Source: Prolixibacteraceae bacterium
Lineage (GTDB): Bacteria; Bacteroidota; Bacteroidia; Bacteroidales; Prolixibacteraceae
Assembly (NCBI GenBank): GCA_028683385.1
Contig: JAQUIJ010000025.1
Span: 1 to 44,684, forward strand
Direction: 5' to 3'
Length of the DNA stretch: 44,684 bases
Positions 17,350 to 25,853 of the stretch are shown piece after piece (the stretch's first letter is position 1; each line of letters starts with the position of its first letter). Under the pieces are notes generated by a model. That model was given only the letters and a program-made list of their open reading frames with translations. It searched no databases and was not told the DNA's origin. Both the position numbers and the translations under genes were made by a program.

Positions 17350-18336
17350 ATGGCTGATATATCAACCCGATTCTTCGGGCTCAAACTAAAAAGCCCGGTA
17401 ATTGCAGCAAGCAGCAGCATGACCGGTCACGCAGAACAAGTTATTAAACTGGCTGAGGCAGGTGCCGGAGCCATTGTTTTAAAATCAATATTCGAGGAAG
17501 AGATCTTTCAGGAATTGCAGGAAGAACTTAGTCTTCGGACTCCATTAAATTCCGATCCTGAGTATTTGGATTACTTTGATTATGTGATCAAAGAAGAAAC
17601 GATCCGGAAATATCTTCATTTAATTTCTGAAGTAAAAGCAAAAACTTCGGTACCAATCGTTGCCAGCATTAATTGTGTTAGCTCAAGTGATTGGACCTTG
17701 TTCGCCCGCAAAATTGAAGAAGCTGGAGCAAATGCTTTGGAATTAAATATGTTTATAGCACCTTCGGATATTTCAAAAACAGCAGAAAACCACGAGCAGT
17801 TTTATTTCGAAACCATTCAGAAAGTACTTCAGGCTGTTCAAATACCGGTTACTATTAAAATTAGTCACTATTTTTCTAACCTCTCCGGATTGGTTAAGAA
17901 ATTGGCAGGTACGGGTATTGCCGGAATCACCATTTTTAACCGCTTTTATAATCCTGATATTGATATTCATGAAGAAGCTGTCACTGTTGCCGATGTTTTA
18001 AGTACATCTCACGATTATTTGCTTCCGCTAAAATGGACAGGTATTTTGTCCGGACAGGTAAAAATTGATTTATCAGCAACGTCAGGAATTCATTCTGCCG
18101 AAACTGCTGTGAAATTCTTATTGTCAGGCGCTTCTGCGGTACAGATTGCTTCTGTTATTTATCACGAAGGGCCTTCAGCGATCACCCGTATGAATCAGGG
18201 AATTTCGGACTGGATGGACCAGAAAGGTTACAAGACGATTATTGATTTTCAAGGTTCGTTAAGTCAGGCTGCGACTTCGGCTCAGGCCTGGGAACGGACA
18301 CAATTCATGAAATATTTTGGCGAAAAAGCGTACTAG
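17350..18336 (+). CDS. Dihydroorotate dehydrogenase-like flavoprotein
   Basis: 328 aa when started at the ATG at 17350, which gives the conserved MADISTRFFGLKLKSPVIAAS opening. An in-frame TTG at 17299 would add 17 residues but reads through an inverted repeat. It is a TIM-barrel FMN protein: SSSMTGHAEQVIKLAEAGAGAIVLKSIFEEE near the N-terminus, PIVASINCVSSSDW and ANALELNMF in the middle, and a phosphate-binding end with LLSGASAVQIASVIY. The usual class 1 N-x-S-x-P-N signature is replaced by ELNMFIAPSD, so the substrate may not be dihydroorotate. It follows nfnAB on the same strand by 119 bp, so coupling to that electron carrier pair is possible but not shown. Confidence 0.8.
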   Translation: MADISTRFFGLKLKSPVIAASSSMTGHAEQVIKLAEAGAGAIVLKSIFEEEIFQELQEELSLRTPLNSDPEYLDYFDYVIKEETIRKYLHLISEVKAKTSVPIVASINCVSSSDWTLFARKIEEAGANALELNMFIAPSDISKTAENHEQFYFETIQKVLQAVQIPVTIKISHYFSNLSGLVKKLAGTGIAGITIFNRFYNPDIDIHEEAVTVADVLSTSHDYLLPLKWTGILSGQVKIDLSATSGIHSAETAVKFLLSGASAVQIASVIYHEGPSAITRMNQGISDWMDQKGYKTIIDFQGSLSQAATSAQAWERTQFMKYFGEKAY

Positions 18337-18337
18337 T

Positions 18338-18433
18338 GTCATGCCTTCCAGAGACTTCGGGATCGGCATCACTTTATATGTTAGATCCTGAAACCCCGCC
18401 TGACAAGCGAGCGGGCATGAAGTTCAGGATGAC
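18338..18433. repeat. Dispersed palindromic repeat, second member
   Basis: The element starts with GTCATGCC and ends with GGATGAC, and shares TGTTAGATCC and TTCAGGATGAC with the element at 11550-11617. The centre is different (CCCCGCCTGACAAGCGAGCGGG), so the two are related composites rather than exact copies. It begins two bases after the DHOD-like stop codon. Confidence 0.6.
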
Positions 18434-18460
18434 CTACTCTGGACAATATAAATAAAATGA

Positions 18461-18503
18461 AAATGCCAGTACCTGCCCATTTGGGAAGTACTGGCATTTG
18501 TTT
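18461..18503 (+). terminator. Rho-independent terminator
   Basis: A perfect 12-bp stem, AAATGCCAGTAC at 18461-18472 and GTACTGGCATTT at 18488-18499, with an inner CCCA/TGGG pairing in the loop, followed by GTTTTACTTTTG. It would end transcripts of the nfnAB/DHOD-like unit before the LysM gene. Confidence 0.85.
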
Positions 18504-18536
18504 TACTTTTGACTCCTGTTATCTATCGTCAGAACC

Positions 18537-20699
18537 ATGAAGCTACTTGGTATAATTTGTTTGTTTGTTTTAATTTTTTCGATTCCCAATCCTTGTTTTT
18601 CGCAGAAACAGGTTGAAATTTCAGGAGTAAAGTACATCCTTCATACTGTAACCAAAAGCGAGTCGATCTTTAGTCTTTGCCAGAAGTATAAGGTTAGCCA
18701 GAAAGACATTATGCAGGCTAATCCTGGTTTATCTGCAGTTCCGAAAGCCGGTACAGCAGTTAAAATTCCGGTTGCTACGGTATCTCAGGAACCGAAAAAC
18801 CCAGAGCCGGTTGAACAAACAAAACCGGCAATCGAAGAGGAATTTTATTACCACAAGGTTGCTCCAAAGCAAACTTTATTTTCAATTGCGAAACAGTACG
18901 GTATTACAGCCAACGATTTAATCCGGAACAATCCGGAGCTGACCAATGGAATTGTTCCCGGGCAGGTTTTAAAGATTCCAGTCAGCATAACCAATGTTGA
19001 AGCACAAAAGGCCAACGATATAGCATCCAGCCAGATTGATGTTTCAGAATATTCGGTGCATCCGGTGGTTTCAGGCGAAACTTTGTATAGTCTGGAACAG
19101 CGCTACGACGTTTCGCACGATGACATGATGAAATTTAACCCTGCGCTTCAGAACGGACTTAAAGCCGGAATGAAACTTAAAATTCCTGCAAAGAAGGCTG
19201 TTGCATCGGTTGAACCAGTTTCTGTAACTGGAAATGTTATTCAGAGCAAGTATAAGGTTGAAAAAGGAGAAACACTTTTTTCATTAGCTGCCCGCTTTGG
19301 TGTGGATGTGAGCGAAATTAAGAAGGCAAATCCTTCACTCTTTTCGCGCAGTCTGGAGACCGGTGAGACTATTCTGATTCCGCAACAATCTTCAGGTAAA
19401 AATCAGAATTCAGGAAAAACCGAACCCTCTCAAACGGTAAGTATAATGGAGATCAATTCTGTGCCGCCACAGGATTGCGATCCGATCAATTCGAAAAATC
19501 AAAAATTCAAAGCCGCACTTTTACTACCTCTATATCTCGCCGGAAACGATAATCCGGAGCCGACAAGTATCGATAAAGCTCTTTTGCTAAGTAAAATCAG
19601 CATAACAAAACCGGCAGTTGTTAACCCTGCTGATACAGCCGTTGTTCTTAATGGCGCAAACATCGATCAAAGAGCATTGGGATTTCTGGAATTTTATGAA
19701 GGTGCGTTACTTGCTTTGGATAGTGTTAAGCGCAAAGGCATGAATGTTGAATTGTATGTGTTTGATTCGAGTAATCAGAAAATGATTAATGCTTTGCTTC
19801 AGTTGGACGAATTTAGGGATTTGAACCTGATCATCGGTCCGGTATATCCCGAAATTCAGGAAACAGTAGCTTCCTTTGCTGCGAAGAACCGCATCCCGAT
19901 GATATCGCCACTGGCTTCCGCCGGAAATCTGGAGCAAAATAATTCGTGGTACTTTAAAGTCAATCCGAGTCGGGAATACCAGATTGAGCAAACAGCTTTG
20001 TATGCAGCCGAGAACCTGCGCAACAAGAATTTTATTCTGCTCCAGTTGAGCGGAAATTCAACTTCGGCAGATGCACAACTTGCCCAGTTGTGCAAGGAGA
20101 AACTGGCAGTCACTTTGAAGAAAAGTTTGTTTCATGAGTACAACATTCAACAGCAGGGGATTAATTCGTTAAAACCGCTTTTGGCCGATAGTGCAGAGAA
20201 TATCTTTATCATCCCAACCGATAATGAAGCTCAGGTGAGTGTTGCAGTTACCAATCTGACAGCTTTGGCCGAGCATTACAACATTGTATTGTTGGGAACA
20301 CAGGCGCTTCCGAAGTTGAAAAGTATTCAGACTGAAAACTATCATCGGGTACGGTTGCGCTATTTGTCACCTTATTTAATCGATTATAGCCGGCATCTGG
20401 TGCGTCGGTTTGTGGGTCAGTACCGCCAAATGTATTCAGCCGAACCTACGCAATTCAGTTTCCAGGGATTCGACGTGACCTATTATTTTCTAAGCGCACT
20501 TTATCGCTATGGTAAAGATTTCAGAAATTGCCTGTCAAATTACCCCATGGAGTTAACCCAAATGGATTTTAGTTTCGAAAAGGTGGCACCTATGAGTGGA
20601 TTTGTTAATCGTAGTTTGTTTGTTACAGGTTACGAGCGCAACTTTGATGTGCTTAATCTGGGAACTTTTGGCGGCCATTCGTTGAATCCGAACAAGTAA
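18537..20699 (+). CDS. LysM-repeat protein with periplasmic-binding (type 1) fold
   Basis: 720 aa with a signal peptide (about 1-22). Four LysM-like units lie at about 29-78, 102-152, 172-222 and 236-285, each with the ETLFSLA..Y.V....I...NP..........L.IP pattern. The C-terminal part (about 320-700) reads as a type 1 periplasmic-binding fold related to branched-chain amino-acid receptors: ALLLPLYLAG, FYEGALLALDSVKRKGMNVE, LNLIIGPVYPEIQETVASFA and MISPLASAGN. LysM units bind peptidoglycan; the receptor-like domain probably serves as a cell-wall cofactor, as in LpoA-type activators, rather than as an ABC transporter receptor. This is the predicted sense only; no peptidoglycan synthase gene is adjacent. 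Confidence 0.82.
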   Translation: MKLLGIICLFVLIFSIPNPCFSQKQVEISGVKYILHTVTKSESIFSLCQKYKVSQKDIMQANPGLSAVPKAGTAVKIPVATVSQEPKNPEPVEQTKPAIEEEFYYHKVAPKQTLFSIAKQYGITANDLIRNNPELTNGIVPGQVLKIPVSITNVEAQKANDIASSQIDVSEYSVHPVVSGETLYSLEQRYDVSHDDMMKFNPALQNGLKAGMKLKIPAKKAVASVEPVSVTGNVIQSKYKVEKGETLFSLAARFGVDVSEIKKANPSLFSRSLETGETILIPQQSSGKNQNSGKTEPSQTVSIMEINSVPPQDCDPINSKNQKFKAALLLPLYLAGNDNPEPTSIDKALLLSKISITKPAVVNPADTAVVLNGANIDQRALGFLEFYEGALLALDSVKRKGMNVELYVFDSSNQKMINALLQLDEFRDLNLIIGPVYPEIQETVASFAAKNRIPMISPLASAGNLEQNNSWYFKVNPSREYQIEQTALYAAENLRNKNFILLQLSGNSTSADAQLAQLCKEKLAVTLKKSLFHEYNIQQQGINSLKPLLADSAENIFIIPTDNEAQVSVAVTNLTALAEHYNIVLLGTQALPKLKSIQTENYHRVRLRYLSPYLIDYSRHLVRRFVGQYRQMYSAEPTQFSFQGFDVTYYFLSALYRYGKDFRNCLSNYPMELTQMDFSFEKVAPMSGFVNRSLFVTGYERNFDVLNLGTFGGHSLNPNK

Positions 20700-20801
20700 A
20701 ATCCGATTCGAAATTCTTCAACGGGTTCCTTAATCTGAATGATTTTCTAGAATTCAGCAAAAAGATTGTAAATTCGTTCCCGACTGAAAATCTGTCTGAT
20801 T

Positions 20802-23800
20802 ATGGTGGCTAATCGAAATTTGACATGGACTATCTTAACTGCTTTCAAAGGAAAAGTTTGGATTCTGTTATTTTGCCTGATATTGACTTCAAAGGCATCC
20901 ATGTCGGAGGGAATTGAAGCTGTAAATAACCTGAACTTTGATTTTTATTCGCAGGAACATGGCCTTTCCAGCAACCAGATTCACAGTATTCTTCAGGATA
21001 AAAAAGGATGGATGTGGTTCGGAACATCTCAGGGCGCCTGCCGTTTCGATGGTTACAAGTTTACCGTTTTCAAAAACGATGCTGAAGATTCAACTAGCCT
21101 GAAAGGAAACCTGGTTAGAGCAATCTTTGAAGATCGGAAAGGCCAGTTGTGGATTGGTACTGAAAACGGAGGACTTAATAAATTCAACCGTGAAAAGGAA
21201 AATTTTCAGCATCTGTTCAGTTCCGGAACACAAACCGAATTAAAAGATGCTTCAGTTACTTCCATTCACGAGGATAAGACCGGTAATCTTTGGGTTGGTA
21301 CCGAATCGCGTTTATACCTGATTAAAAACGAAACTGCCATTTCAGAAATAAGGCCGTCTAATTTATCCGAATTCACTGATTATTTTCGTGTTTTGCTTTC
21401 CGATCAATCCGGAAGGATTTGGTTGGGTACAAATCATGGTCTGATTGTCTACAATCCGAAAACCAATACTTCAGAAAAAATAAATCTGGCACTAAGCTTA
21501 TCGGCAAACGAAGAGATTTGGGATATTGTGATGGATGACGATGGTACGATTTGGGTCGGAACCTATGCCAATGGTATGTTTTCAGTTAATCAGGCAACAC
21601 TTGAAGCCAAACAGATAATCATCGATCGGAATAATGAAAGAAGTAATACGGTCAGGTCGATTTCGAAAGACAAAAATGGAAAATACTGGATTGGTACCCG
21701 TGGCGGATTGTACATTTACGAAAAGAATAAAGGTGTTACGGCTTACTATTATCATGAAGAAAGGGAACCTAAAAGTTTAGTCAATAATTCCATTCAGTGT
21801 ATTGCCCATGATTTGAAGGGCGATGTTTGGATTGGTACACGAAATGGAATAAACTTTTTAATTGAAGAACGGCAAAATATTCATGGCTATAAATCGATGC
21901 CTGGTGACGATCGATATTTGAACAGCAGTGAGATTTATGCTTTTTGGATCGATCCCAAAGGCGATATCTGGGCCGGTACTGAAAGCGGTGGAATAAACAT
22001 TCTGAACCGAAAGACAGGTCGTTTCAGATATCTTGTACCTCAAAAGGGCAATCCAAATTCCTTGTCGCGCAATTGCATCAAATCCTTAATGGACGATGGC
22101 CGAAATAACCTGTGGATTGGTACTTTCCTGGGTGGTTTAGATGTCCTTAATCTTCGGACTGAATCATTTAAGCATTATCGGAATGATCCCGCGAATCCTG
22201 CAAGTTTGTCTGATAATCGGGTCTGGGCATTTTTGAAGGACAGCAATAACGATATTTGGGTAGGGACTACTGCCGGACTTGATAAATATAATCCGACAAC
22301 AGACAATTTTGTGCATTATCCGAATCTGAGTCAAGGTCAGGTCAATTGGTTGGCCGAAGACGATGAACATTGCTTGTGGATTGGTTCCGATATTTTGGTT
22401 GTTTATAATCCAAAGAATCAAGATATTGTTCGAATCAATCAAACGACAAGGTACATGCTTCAGGATTCGAAAAAGCGATTTTGGCTGGCCACAAATAATC
22501 AGGGTGTTGCACTTTACTCCAAAGAAAAGGGAATTGTCAGGTATTTCACTGAAAAAAACGGACTGGCCAACAACCAGACACTGGCTATTTTGGAAGATAA
22601 TGACCATTTTTTGTGGATTAGTACGACCAATGGCCTTTCAAAATTTGACCCGGAAAAAGAACGTTTTCATAATTTTTCACTCAAAAACGGGTTCCAGAAC
22701 AACCAGTTTACTTACGGTGCTGCATACAAAACAAAAAACGGAGAGTTGCTTTTTGGCGGAATTTCAGGTTTTAATGTGTTCGATCCGGCGAAGATTAAAT
22801 CCGGCGAATACTTTGCCCCTATTGTTTTAACCGACCTGAAGATATTCAATAAATCAGTCAAAATTGGTGAAAGCAAGAAGGATGTTCTCCGAAAAAGTAT
22901 TTCAGAAACCGGGAAGATACAGTTGAAATATGAGCAGAATTCGATTACACTCGATTTCGCATCCTTCGATTATGCCAATAACATTGGTATTCAATACTCA
23001 TATTATCTCGAAAATTTTGATAAAGACTGGACTGAGCCTTCGGTTGGCCGATCGGCAACCTATACCAATTTAGATCCGGGAGAATATACGTTTCGGGTAA
23101 AAACAGTTTCTATCGATAGGCAGGAAAGTAATACCGGACCTGCGCTCACCATCGTAGTTCTTCCACCTTACTGGCAGACCTGGTGGTTTCGGGTTATCTT
23201 GTTTGCCGCAATTTCAGGCTTATTTTATATGCTGATTGCTTTTTTGGTGAATAAAGAAAAGCTCAAAAACGATTTGGTGCTTGAACGCATGAAAGCCAAA
23301 GAATTGCATGAGCTTGATATGATGAAATTGAGGTTTTATACCAATATCTCGCACGAAATCCGTACTCCGCTTACCTTGATTCTTGGTCCGCTCGAAAAAA
23401 TGAAAAACAACATGCTTCCATCGTCGGAAATTAAAGGGCATGTTGAAGTAATGTACCGAAATGCGACTCAATTACATCAATTAATCAATCAGTTACTCGA
23501 TTTCAGAAAGTTGGAATCAGGCAATATAAAGCTCATTTTAACAAGTGGTGATCTGGTTTCGTATATTTCTGAAATTGTTAGTTCGTTCGATAAATTTGCT
23601 GAGGAGAAGGAGATTGAACTGAAATTTAATTCATTGAAAAAAAGGATTATAACGAATTTTGATACCGATAAGGTTGCCAAAATCATGAATAACCTGTTGT
23701 CGAATGCCTTTAAATTTACAGGAAAGGGAGGAAAAATATCGGTCAATCTTTCGCTGGTGTTTGACGATTCGACTGAAAACGATTCGCTTGAAAATTCAGA

Positions 23801-24905
23801 AGAGAACCGGTTGATTGAAATTACGGTGAAAGATAATGGAATTGGAATTTCGGAGTCGAACCTGGAGAAAATATTTACACGCTTTTTTCAGGTTGGAGAA
23901 GGTGCAACACAGACTGGAACTGGCATTGGCCTTGCTTTGACCAAGGAACTTGTCAAATTACACAACGGTAAATTATTTGTTACCAGCAAACCGGGCAAAG
24001 GATCGAAGTTCACCGTTCAGCTTCCTTACGAAGATCTTAATGGTTCCGAATCGGCTGAACTCGTCCATTCTTTTACTCAAAAAGAACAAGAATCGGTTGC
24101 GACTGCTTCGGACGAACATATAAGCGATCAGGTTGTATCCGGACAAAAAATTATGCTTTTAGTCGACGACAATGCTGATGTTCGTTACTTCATTAAATCT
24201 CATTTCTCATCAGGTTACAATGTTCTGGAAGCCGGCAATGGCATTGAAGGTTGGGACATCGCGCTTAAAACCATTCCCGATATTATTATTAGTGATGTGA
24301 TGATGCCTGATATGGACGGGTTTGAATTTTGCCGGAAGATTCGAAAAGATGAGCGTACCTCTCATATTCCGATATTGTTGCTTACTGCATTAGGTTCACG
24401 GGAACATGAAATAGAAGGACTGAGCTATGGCGCTGATGATTACATTACCAAACCTTTCGATTTGGTCATTCTACAAACCAAGGTTGAAAATATCCTTTCG
24501 GTAAGGCAATCCCTGAAACAAAAATACACCGGTGAGATGCTGCTACAGCCAAGGAATGTGATCCTGAGTTCGCCCGACGAACGCTTCCTTCAAAAAGCGA
24601 TTACAGTTGTTGAAGATAACATTGATGATCCTGATCTTGATATCGAGAAATTTGCCTCCGAAATTGGAGTAAGCCGTATGCAATTATACCGCAAATTGAA
24701 TGCACTGACTGAGATGACCGTCAAGGAATTTGTTCGCAGCATTCGCCTGAAACGGGCAGCTCAATTGCTGGTACAGAAAAAGCTAAACATTTCGGAAGTT
24801 GCTTATGCTGTTGGGTTCCGTGATCTGTCTCATTTCCGAAAATGTTTTAAACAGGAGTTTGGAATGAGTGCCAGCGAATATGTGGACAAACACGGAATGG
24901 AATAA
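20802..24905 (+). CDS. Hybrid two-component system sensor kinase/AraC regulator (HTCS)
   Basis: 1367 aa. After an N-terminal signal anchor (about 20-35) come 14 W-[IVL]-G-T type Reg_prop blades (about 50-660), as expected for two seven-bladed propellers. A Y_Y_Y immunoglobulin-like domain (about 715-785) and a membrane helix (about 796-820) follow. The cytoplasmic part has HisKA with phospho-acceptor His851 in NISHEIRTPLTL, HATPase_c with DNGIGIS (about 1011) and GTGIGLALTKEL, a receiver domain from about 1117 with Asp1165 in IISDVMMPDMDG, and a C-terminal AraC HTH (about 1262-1364). All catalytic residues are present. In Bacteroidota such proteins sense oligosaccharide in the periplasm and switch on an adjacent polysaccharide locus; here that is the pectin locus starting 950 bp downstream. 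Confidence 0.96.
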   Translation: MVANRNLTWTILTAFKGKVWILLFCLILTSKASMSEGIEAVNNLNFDFYSQEHGLSSNQIHSILQDKKGWMWFGTSQGACRFDGYKFTVFKNDAEDSTSLKGNLVRAIFEDRKGQLWIGTENGGLNKFNREKENFQHLFSSGTQTELKDASVTSIHEDKTGNLWVGTESRLYLIKNETAISEIRPSNLSEFTDYFRVLLSDQSGRIWLGTNHGLIVYNPKTNTSEKINLALSLSANEEIWDIVMDDDGTIWVGTYANGMFSVNQATLEAKQIIIDRNNERSNTVRSISKDKNGKYWIGTRGGLYIYEKNKGVTAYYYHEEREPKSLVNNSIQCIAHDLKGDVWIGTRNGINFLIEERQNIHGYKSMPGDDRYLNSSEIYAFWIDPKGDIWAGTESGGINILNRKTGRFRYLVPQKGNPNSLSRNCIKSLMDDGRNNLWIGTFLGGLDVLNLRTESFKHYRNDPANPASLSDNRVWAFLKDSNNDIWVGTTAGLDKYNPTTDNFVHYPNLSQGQVNWLAEDDEHCLWIGSDILVVYNPKNQDIVRINQTTRYMLQDSKKRFWLATNNQGVALYSKEKGIVRYFTEKNGLANNQTLAILEDNDHFLWISTTNGLSKFDPEKERFHNFSLKNGFQNNQFTYGAAYKTKNGELLFGGISGFNVFDPAKIKSGEYFAPIVLTDLKIFNKSVKIGESKKDVLRKSISETGKIQLKYEQNSITLDFASFDYANNIGIQYSYYLENFDKDWTEPSVGRSATYTNLDPGEYTFRVKTVSIDRQESNTGPALTIVVLPPYWQTWWFRVILFAAISGLFYMLIAFLVNKEKLKNDLVLERMKAKELHELDMMKLRFYTNISHEIRTPLTLILGPLEKMKNNMLPSSEIKGHVEVMYRNATQLHQLINQLLDFRKLESGNIKLILTSGDLVSYISEIVSSFDKFAEEKEIELKFNSLKKRIITNFDTDKVAKIMNNLLSNAFKFTGKGGKISVNLSLVFDDSTENDSLENSEENRLIEITVKDNGIGISESNLEKIFTRFFQVGEGATQTGTGIGLALTKELVKLHNGKLFVTSKPGKGSKFTVQLPYEDLNGSESAELVHSFTQKEQESVATASDEHISDQVVSGQKIMLLVDDNADVRYFIKSHFSSGYNVLEAGNGIEGWDIALKTIPDIIISDVMMPDMDGFEFCRKIRKDERTSHIPILLLTALGSREHEIEGLSYGADDYITKPFDLVILQTKVENILSVRQSLKQKYTGEMLLQPRNVILSSPDERFLQKAITVVEDNIDDPDLDIEKFASEIGVSRMQLYRKLNALTEMTVKEFVRSIRLKRAAQLLVQKKLNISEVAYAVGFRDLSHFRKCFKQEFGMSASEYVDKHGME

Positions 24906-25092
24906 ATTTACCACTCGCCTTATCTGTCACTTTATTTTCATGTCTTTCTTTAAACTAATTTGATGGGCAATTCAATTAACGATTTTTGTAGTCCGAAATC
25001 GATACTTCAACTGTTTGACTTGTCATTTTTCAGGCAAATTCAGAAACTGTTTGAAATTTGAAACGATACCCAAAATCAAAATAAATACCCCT

Positions 25093-25346
25093 ACCCTTAA
25101 AGGGTGATTTTTCCCTGCCCGACGTCAGGCAGGGGTTTTTCGGGCTCCCTTCAGGACAATATCATAACGTTAAGCCCGAAGGGCTTGAATTTGAATAACC
25201 TCCGGTGTAAACCGGAGGGAGAAAGCACCCGGAATTCAAGAACCCTGAAAGGGTTCAACCCTTACAGTGTTGCGTTTCCCCTCTCTTCTTTCCGTGGGTT
25301 TTCACCCACGGTTATTCAAATTATATCCCTGCCTGCGGCCGGCAGG
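25093..25346. repeat. Mosaic of short palindromes
   Basis: Seven different hairpins follow each other: ACCCTTAAAGGGT (25093-25105), CCCTGCC/GGCAGGG (25113-25134), AAGCCC/GGGCTT (25172-25186), CCTCCGGT/ACCGGAGG (25199-25218), AACCC/GGGTT (25241-25255), CCGTGGGT/ACCCACGG (25292-25311) and CCTGCC/GGCAGG (25328-25346). ORFs read through this stretch but have no protein-like composition. The pattern looks like a compound REP-type intergenic element. The second hairpin, followed by GTTTTT, may end the HTCS transcript. The rest of the gap 24906-25705 contains a TTGTTTTTG direct repeat (25555-25572) and GGGAATTATTTCCC (25598-25611). Confidence 0.75.
25113..25140 (+). terminator. Possible terminator of the HTCS gene
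   Basis: A 7-bp stem, CCCTGCC (25113-25119) and GGCAGGG (25128-25134), then GTTTTT. It lies 208 bp after the HTCS stop codon and inside the palindrome mosaic, so it may equally be part of that repeat. Confidence 0.45.
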
Positions 25347-25554
25347 CTTTCAGGATATTAAAACCATGAACTTTTCTTTATATATGACATTGCCCTTCAG
25401 GGTTCGGGATAATCCGAAAAACCAAAATGAACTAAATTTAAACAGTTTCTCCCTCTCCGGAGCTTCTTAAATAATTTACAATTTATTAACAATCTATTTA
25501 CATGCTTAGTGACGTGCTGTTGTATGTTAATTTGCACTAATTCAGTATTTTACG

Positions 25555-25611
25555 TTGTTTTTGTTGTTTTTGTAATGGATGATTTCACCCGCTTTTTGGG
25601 AATTATTTCCC
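25555..25611. promoter_or_regulatory. Candidate HTCS operator region upstream of the pectin locus
   Basis: Two abutting copies of TTGTTTTTG (25555-25563 and 25564-25572) are followed by the inverted repeat GGGAA-TTAT-TTCCC (25598-25611). AraC-type outputs usually bind paired direct or inverted half sites upstream of susC operons. Position and repeat structure are seen; regulator binding is inference. Confidence 0.35.
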
Positions 25612-25705
25612 GCTGATGGTACGTTGAGCCTCCTTCCTTGATATGACTTTATAGGCTTCCTGAGTGGCTGTATTGTAGTTTTACATCCAGACTTAATCAA
25701 AACTG

Positions 25706-25810
25706 ATGGAAGAAATAATCAAAAAACAGAAAAGGGTTTCTTTGATCATTGTCTTAACAACGATCATTCTGGCAATAATCCTTTTAATCTTAATTCTTAC
25801 CATTTTTTGA
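25706..25810 (+). CDS. Small single-pass membrane protein, 34 aa
   Basis: ATG at 25706 to TGA at 25808-25810. The peptide opens MEEIIKKQKRVS, a charged cytoplasmic start with net positive charge, then about 22 hydrophobic residues made almost entirely of Leu, Ile, Val, Ala and Thr to the end. This is a clean inside-positive membrane helix. It lies 43 bp before the GH88/GH105 gene and reads in the same direction, so it could be the first product of the pectin transcript. There is no SD-like site and I do not recognise a family. Composition by chance is possible in AT-rich DNA. Confidence 0.45.
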   Translation: MEEIIKKQKRVSLIIVLTTIILAIILLILILTIF

Positions 25811-25853
25811 GCAATCGATTGTATTTAGTAAATAACAAACTTAACGCTAACTA

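Noticed and set aside
25104-25470. Overlapping forward ORFs of 85 and 67 codons in the palindrome mosaic
   Set aside because: They read straight through hairpin sequence, have no protein-like pattern and no conserved motif.
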